Source: an uncultured Clostridia bacterium (GTDB taxonomy: Bacteria; Bacillota; Clostridia; Oscillospirales; Oscillospiraceae). From it: 8,669 nucleotides of DNA. The DNA lies in NCBI GenBank assembly GCA_947167725.1, contig CAMVJF010000056.1, positions 1 to 8,669 on the forward strand, given 5' to 3'. The position numbers and the translations under genes are program-made. The notes beneath the pieces are model-generated. The model saw only the letters and a list, made by a program, of their open reading frames with translations, made no database searches and had not been told where the DNA came from. Below are positions 6,424 through 8,669 of the stretch, one piece after another; within the stretch, counting starts at the first letter, position 1; each line of letters starts with the position of its first letter.

Positions 6424-7637
6424 TGCCTGATCTGAAAGTGAAAGTCGGACTGATCGGCAAGTTCGACATGCTCAAATTCAAGAACATGAAGAAGGTCCGC
6501 GAGAAGGCCATCCAGGCCGCTCCCGCCGACGAGATCAGCGGCGTGTTCCCGATCAATGAGAACGCGAAGGCCCTGCACCCGGACTTCCTCGAGCTCGTGA
6601 TCGACCATATCGTCGACCGCGGCGGCGCACAGGCGAAAACCTTCGTCCTCAAGAGCGCCGACGGTGCGCCGCTCCCCTACTTCCGCGCCGGACAGTACAT
6701 CTCGCTCAAGCTGCCGATGGACGGAAGTCTCGTCTCGCGCTCCTATTCGCTGTGCTCCTCCCCGAAGGAGGCGCTCAAAGGCGAATACTCCATCACCGTG
6801 CGCGCCAATCCCGGCGGCTTTGTGGCCGACCGCCTGCTCGCGGAAAGGAAGCCGGGCGACAAGCTCATCTCCTCCGGTCCCCAGGGCTTCTTCTACTATG
6901 AGGATCTTCGCGACAAGAAAAACGTCGTCGGTCTTGCCGGCGGCTCGGGCATCACGCCTTTCCTGTCCATGGCCCGCGCGCTGGCCGACGGCGTCGAGGA
7001 CTTCAACCTGACGCTGCTCTTCGGCTCGCGCGACGAGGAGAATATCCTCTTCCGCGGAGAGCTCGACGAGCTCGCGCGCGTCTGCCCGAAGTTCAAGGTC
7101 ATCCACGTCCTGTCCGAGGAGGAAAAGGCGGGCTTTGAGCACGGCTTCATCACGGCCGAGCTCATCCGCAAGTACGCTCCCGAGGGCGAGGAATTCTCCG
7201 TCTTCCTCTGCGGCCCCGAGGCCATGTACAGGTTCCTCAAGCCCGAGATCGAGAAGCTCGGTCTGCCCGAGCGCCTCTTCCGCCGCAAGCTCATCGACGT
7301 CACCAAGACGCCGTGGGAGTGCGAGGGCTATCCGCAGGAGGCGAAAGGCAAGGAGTTCTCCATCCACGTGAAGCAGGGACCGCAGGAGTGGACCATCCCC
7401 GCCTCGGCCGACGAGCCGGTGCTCGTCGCGATCGAGCGCGCGGGCATCAAGGCCCCGTCCCGCTGCCGCGCGGGCGAGTGCGGCTGGTGCCGCTCGCGTC
7501 TGCTCGAGGGCACGGTATTCATCCCGCAGGAGAATGAGATGCGCCGCTGGGCCGACGTCCACTACGGCTACATCCACCCCTGCTGCAGCTTCCCGACGAG
7601 CGATCTGGAGCTGGAGATCCCCGGCGAGTTCTTCTGA
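6423..7637 (+). CDS. NAD(P)H-dependent FAD/[2Fe-2S] oxidoreductase (ferredoxin-reductase type)
   Basis: Electron-transfer protein of 404 residues that should move electrons between NAD(P)H, FAD and a [2Fe-2S] centre. Order: an N-terminal extension of about 60-75 residues with LHPDFLELVI at its end; an FAD barrel with RSYS (106-109); a nucleotide domain with GLAGGSGITPF (170-180) and CGPEAMY (263-269); then a plant-type ferredoxin domain with C348, C353 and C356 (CX4CX2C) and the fourth ligand C387 or C388 in HPCCSF. All the parts of a single-chain reductase are present. The ATG shares its A with the TAA of the previous gene (TAATG), and AAGGAGGG (6407-6414) lies 8 bases upstream inside that gene, which predicts translational coupling and near-equal amounts. 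No oxygenase is encoded nearby, so its acceptor (or donor) is most likely the preceding FAD protein. NADH versus NADPH cannot be told by eye. Confidence 0.93.
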   Translation: MPDLKVKVGLIGKFDMLKFKNMKKVREKAIQAAPADEISGVFPINENAKALHPDFLELVIDHIVDRGGAQAKTFVLKSADGAPLPYFRAGQYISLKLPMDGSLVSRSYSLCSSPKEALKGEYSITVRANPGGFVADRLLAERKPGDKLISSGPQGFFYYEDLRDKKNVVGLAGGSGITPFLSMARALADGVEDFNLTLLFGSRDEENILFRGELDELARVCPKFKVIHVLSEEEKAGFEHGFITAELIRKYAPEGEEFSVFLCGPEAMYRFLKPEIEKLGLPERLFRRKLIDVTKTPWECEGYPQEAKGKEFSIHVKQGPQEWTIPASADEPVLVAIERAGIKAPSRCRAGECGWCRSRLLEGTVFIPQENEMRRWADVHYGYIHPCCSFPTSDLELEIPGEFF

Positions 7638-7658
7638 GCGTTTCGCAACCATCATCCT

Positions 7659-7686
7659 TCAAGGCGGGCTGAAAAGCCCGCCTTGA
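7659..7686 (+). terminator. Perfect 12-bp hairpin after the operon (first of two)
   Basis: TCAAGGCGGGCT pairs perfectly with AGCCCGCCTTGA around a GAAA tetraloop of the stable GNRA type. It lies 21 bases after the stop of the reductase gene. No T-run follows directly (TCGCGCTTTC), so alone it may be a weak terminator or a 3'-end protector. With the next hairpin it forms a tandem end to the operon. Confidence 0.65.
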
Positions 7687-7698
7687 TCGCGCTTTCAC

Positions 7699-7727
7699 GC
7701 CCTTTTGCTTGTCAAAAGGGCAGTTTT
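7699..7727 (+). terminator. Intrinsic terminator (second hairpin with T-run)
   Basis: GCCCTTTTG and CAAAAGGGC form a perfect 9-bp stem around a CTTGT loop. AG and then TTTT (7724-7727) follow, the layout of a short rho-independent terminator. It probably ends the regulator-to-reductase transcript. The loop and right arm also contain the -35 of the next promoter. Confidence 0.7.
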
Positions 7728-7737
7728 GGATTATAAT
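7709..7737 (+). promoter_or_regulatory. Promoter for the transglutaminase-like gene, overlapping the terminator
   Basis: TTGTCA (7709-7714, one mismatch to TTGACA) and a perfect TATAAT (7732-7737) are 17 bases apart. The start is predicted near 7744, giving a leader of about 80 bases. The -35 lies in the loop and first right-arm bases of the terminator hairpin (7699-7721). The downstream gene is therefore probably a separate transcription unit. Confidence 0.72.
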
Positions 7738-7824
7738 AATATATTAGTTTCCCGCCGTATCAGCCGCGCGATGTCGACGCTGCGCGAGCTGGAAGACTTC
7801 TGAGGTGTCATTGACGGAGCGAGA

Positions 7825-8669
7825 ATGAACAAAAAACGAAGTGCCATCCTGAGCGGCTGGATCACGCTGTGCGTCCTTTGCGCTCTCTATATTTCCGGCG
7901 GTCCCGAGGCGAATCTCCCCGAGGGAGATCAGCTGCGCGCCGCCTCGGTGTCCGCCATCCGCTATCTGCCCGTGTACTCCTATCTAACGCGAGCGGAGGC
8001 CTATAACAGCTATGCGGTCGATACGGCGCACGGCAGCGAGGGCTATATCGCGCTCACCGCCAAGAGCAGCGAACCGATCAAGCTCAAGCTCATTTCCCCG
8101 GGAGGGGTCGAACGCATATACAACGTTCCCAGCACGGGGGAGGTCGCCTATTATCCGCTGAGCGACGGCAACGGGCTTTACTCTGTCCAGCTCCTCAGAC
8201 GGACGGAGGGCGCCGACGGCTCGGACCTCTACAGCCGTGTGCTGCTCGAGAGCTGCGAGGCCGCGCTGCCCGACGAGTTCCAGCCCTATATGAGGCCAAG
8301 CACCTATGTGTGGTTTACCGGCTACAGCGAATGCGTCCGCGAGGCGGCGCGGCTCTGCGCCGGGGAGAGCGACGACAACGTCAAGGCCAGTCTGATCGGG
8401 CGCTACGTCTGCGACAAGCTCCGCTATGACAGCTCGCTCTCCTACCGGGAGGACCAGGGTTTCATCCGAGACCCGGACGCGATCCTGGCGCGCGGCACCG
8501 GCACCTGCCTCGATTACGCCGTCCTCTCCGCCGCGATGCTGCGCAGCCAGGGGATCCCGACCAAGGTCGTCTACGGCGAAGCGCGGCAGGCCACCGGCAG
8601 TTCCCACGCCTGGAACATGGTCTACAGCTCCTCGCGCGGCTGGTTCCGGCTGGACACGACCTTCGCCGA
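7825..8669 (+). CDS. Exported or membrane-anchored transglutaminase-like protein (cut by window end)
   Basis: The frame stays open to the window end, giving 281 residues. The N-terminus MNKKRSAILSGWITLCVLCALYISGG has a basic start and a hydrophobic stretch (about 8-25), a signal peptide or membrane anchor without a clear lipobox, so the rest probably lies outside the membrane. Residues about 60-150 look like a beta-rich segment with no motif I know. The transglutaminase-like core follows, with the papain-like triad Cys228 in GTGTCLDYA, His261 in SHAWNMV and Asp277 in FRLDTTF. Such proteins may be proteases, amidases or crosslinkers of cell-envelope material; the exact reaction is unknown. ATG 7825 is preceded by GGAG (7816-7819). 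Its own promoter and the upstream terminator suggest it is unrelated to the acyl-CoA operon. The C-terminus is missing. Confidence 0.9.
   Translation, partial: MNKKRSAILSGWITLCVLCALYISGGPEANLPEGDQLRAASVSAIRYLPVYSYLTRAEAYNSYAVDTAHGSEGYIALTAKSSEPIKLKLISPGGVERIYNVPSTGEVAYYPLSDGNGLYSVQLLRRTEGADGSDLYSRVLLESCEAALPDEFQPYMRPSTYVWFTGYSECVREAARLCAGESDDNVKASLIGRYVCDKLRYDSSLSYREDQGFIRDPDAILARGTGTCLDYAVLSAAMLRSQGIPTKVVYGEARQATGSSHAWNMVYSSSRGWFRLDTTFA

Noticed and set aside
6336..7655. Open frame of 439 codons on the minus strand opposite the reductase
   Set aside because: Antisense shadow of a GC-rich gene; no recognisable domain, while the plus strand encodes a complete FAD/[2Fe-2S] reductase.
7984..8607. 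Minus-strand open frame of 207 codons at the right end
   Set aside because: Opposite the transglutaminase-like gene, which has its full catalytic triad and a signal-like N-terminus; the antisense product shows no family features.

Overview
The window looks like chromosome of a GC-rich, anaerobic Gram-positive bacterium, probably a Clostridia/Oscillospirales-type gut or sediment organism. This is inferred from strong AAGGAGG ribosome binding sites, AT-rich consensus-like promoters set between GC-rich genes, the gene families present, and a cysteine-rich flavoprotein. I cannot name a species.

Layout. A divergent locus fills 1-7637. On the minus strand, 1-1198 is the N-terminal half of a FadN-type 3-hydroxyacyl-CoA dehydrogenase. 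A 314-base control region (1199-1512) separates it from a plus-strand operon of five closely packed genes: a GntR/FadR-type regulator (1513-2265), a fatty-acid-type acyl-CoA synthetase (2304-3992), an enoyl-CoA hydratase of the crotonase family (4022-4798), a phytoene desaturase/retinol saturase-like FAD oxidoreductase (4873-6423), and an NAD(P)H-dependent FAD/[2Fe-2S] reductase (6423-7637). The last two share one base at a TAATG junction. The operon ends at two tandem hairpins (7659-7727). A new promoter, partly built into the second hairpin, then appears to drive a separate gene for a secreted or membrane-anchored transglutaminase-like protein (7825 to the window end, cut off).

How the genes may work together. 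The ligase would activate a carboxylic acid to its CoA thioester. The hydratase and the divergent dehydrogenase supply the two middle steps of beta-oxidation (or the reverse direction). No acyl-CoA dehydrogenase or electron-transfer flavoprotein is visible. The FAD oxidoreductase plus its reductase sit where those would be expected, so they are candidates for an unconventional enzyme pair that saturates or desaturates the acyl chain. This is inference. Two near-identical inverted repeats with the core TGGTCGGMCCA lie at the predicted start of the dehydrogenase transcript and at the regulator's own start codon. They resemble FadR/PdhR-type operators and suggest one acyl-CoA-responsive regulator controls both arms.
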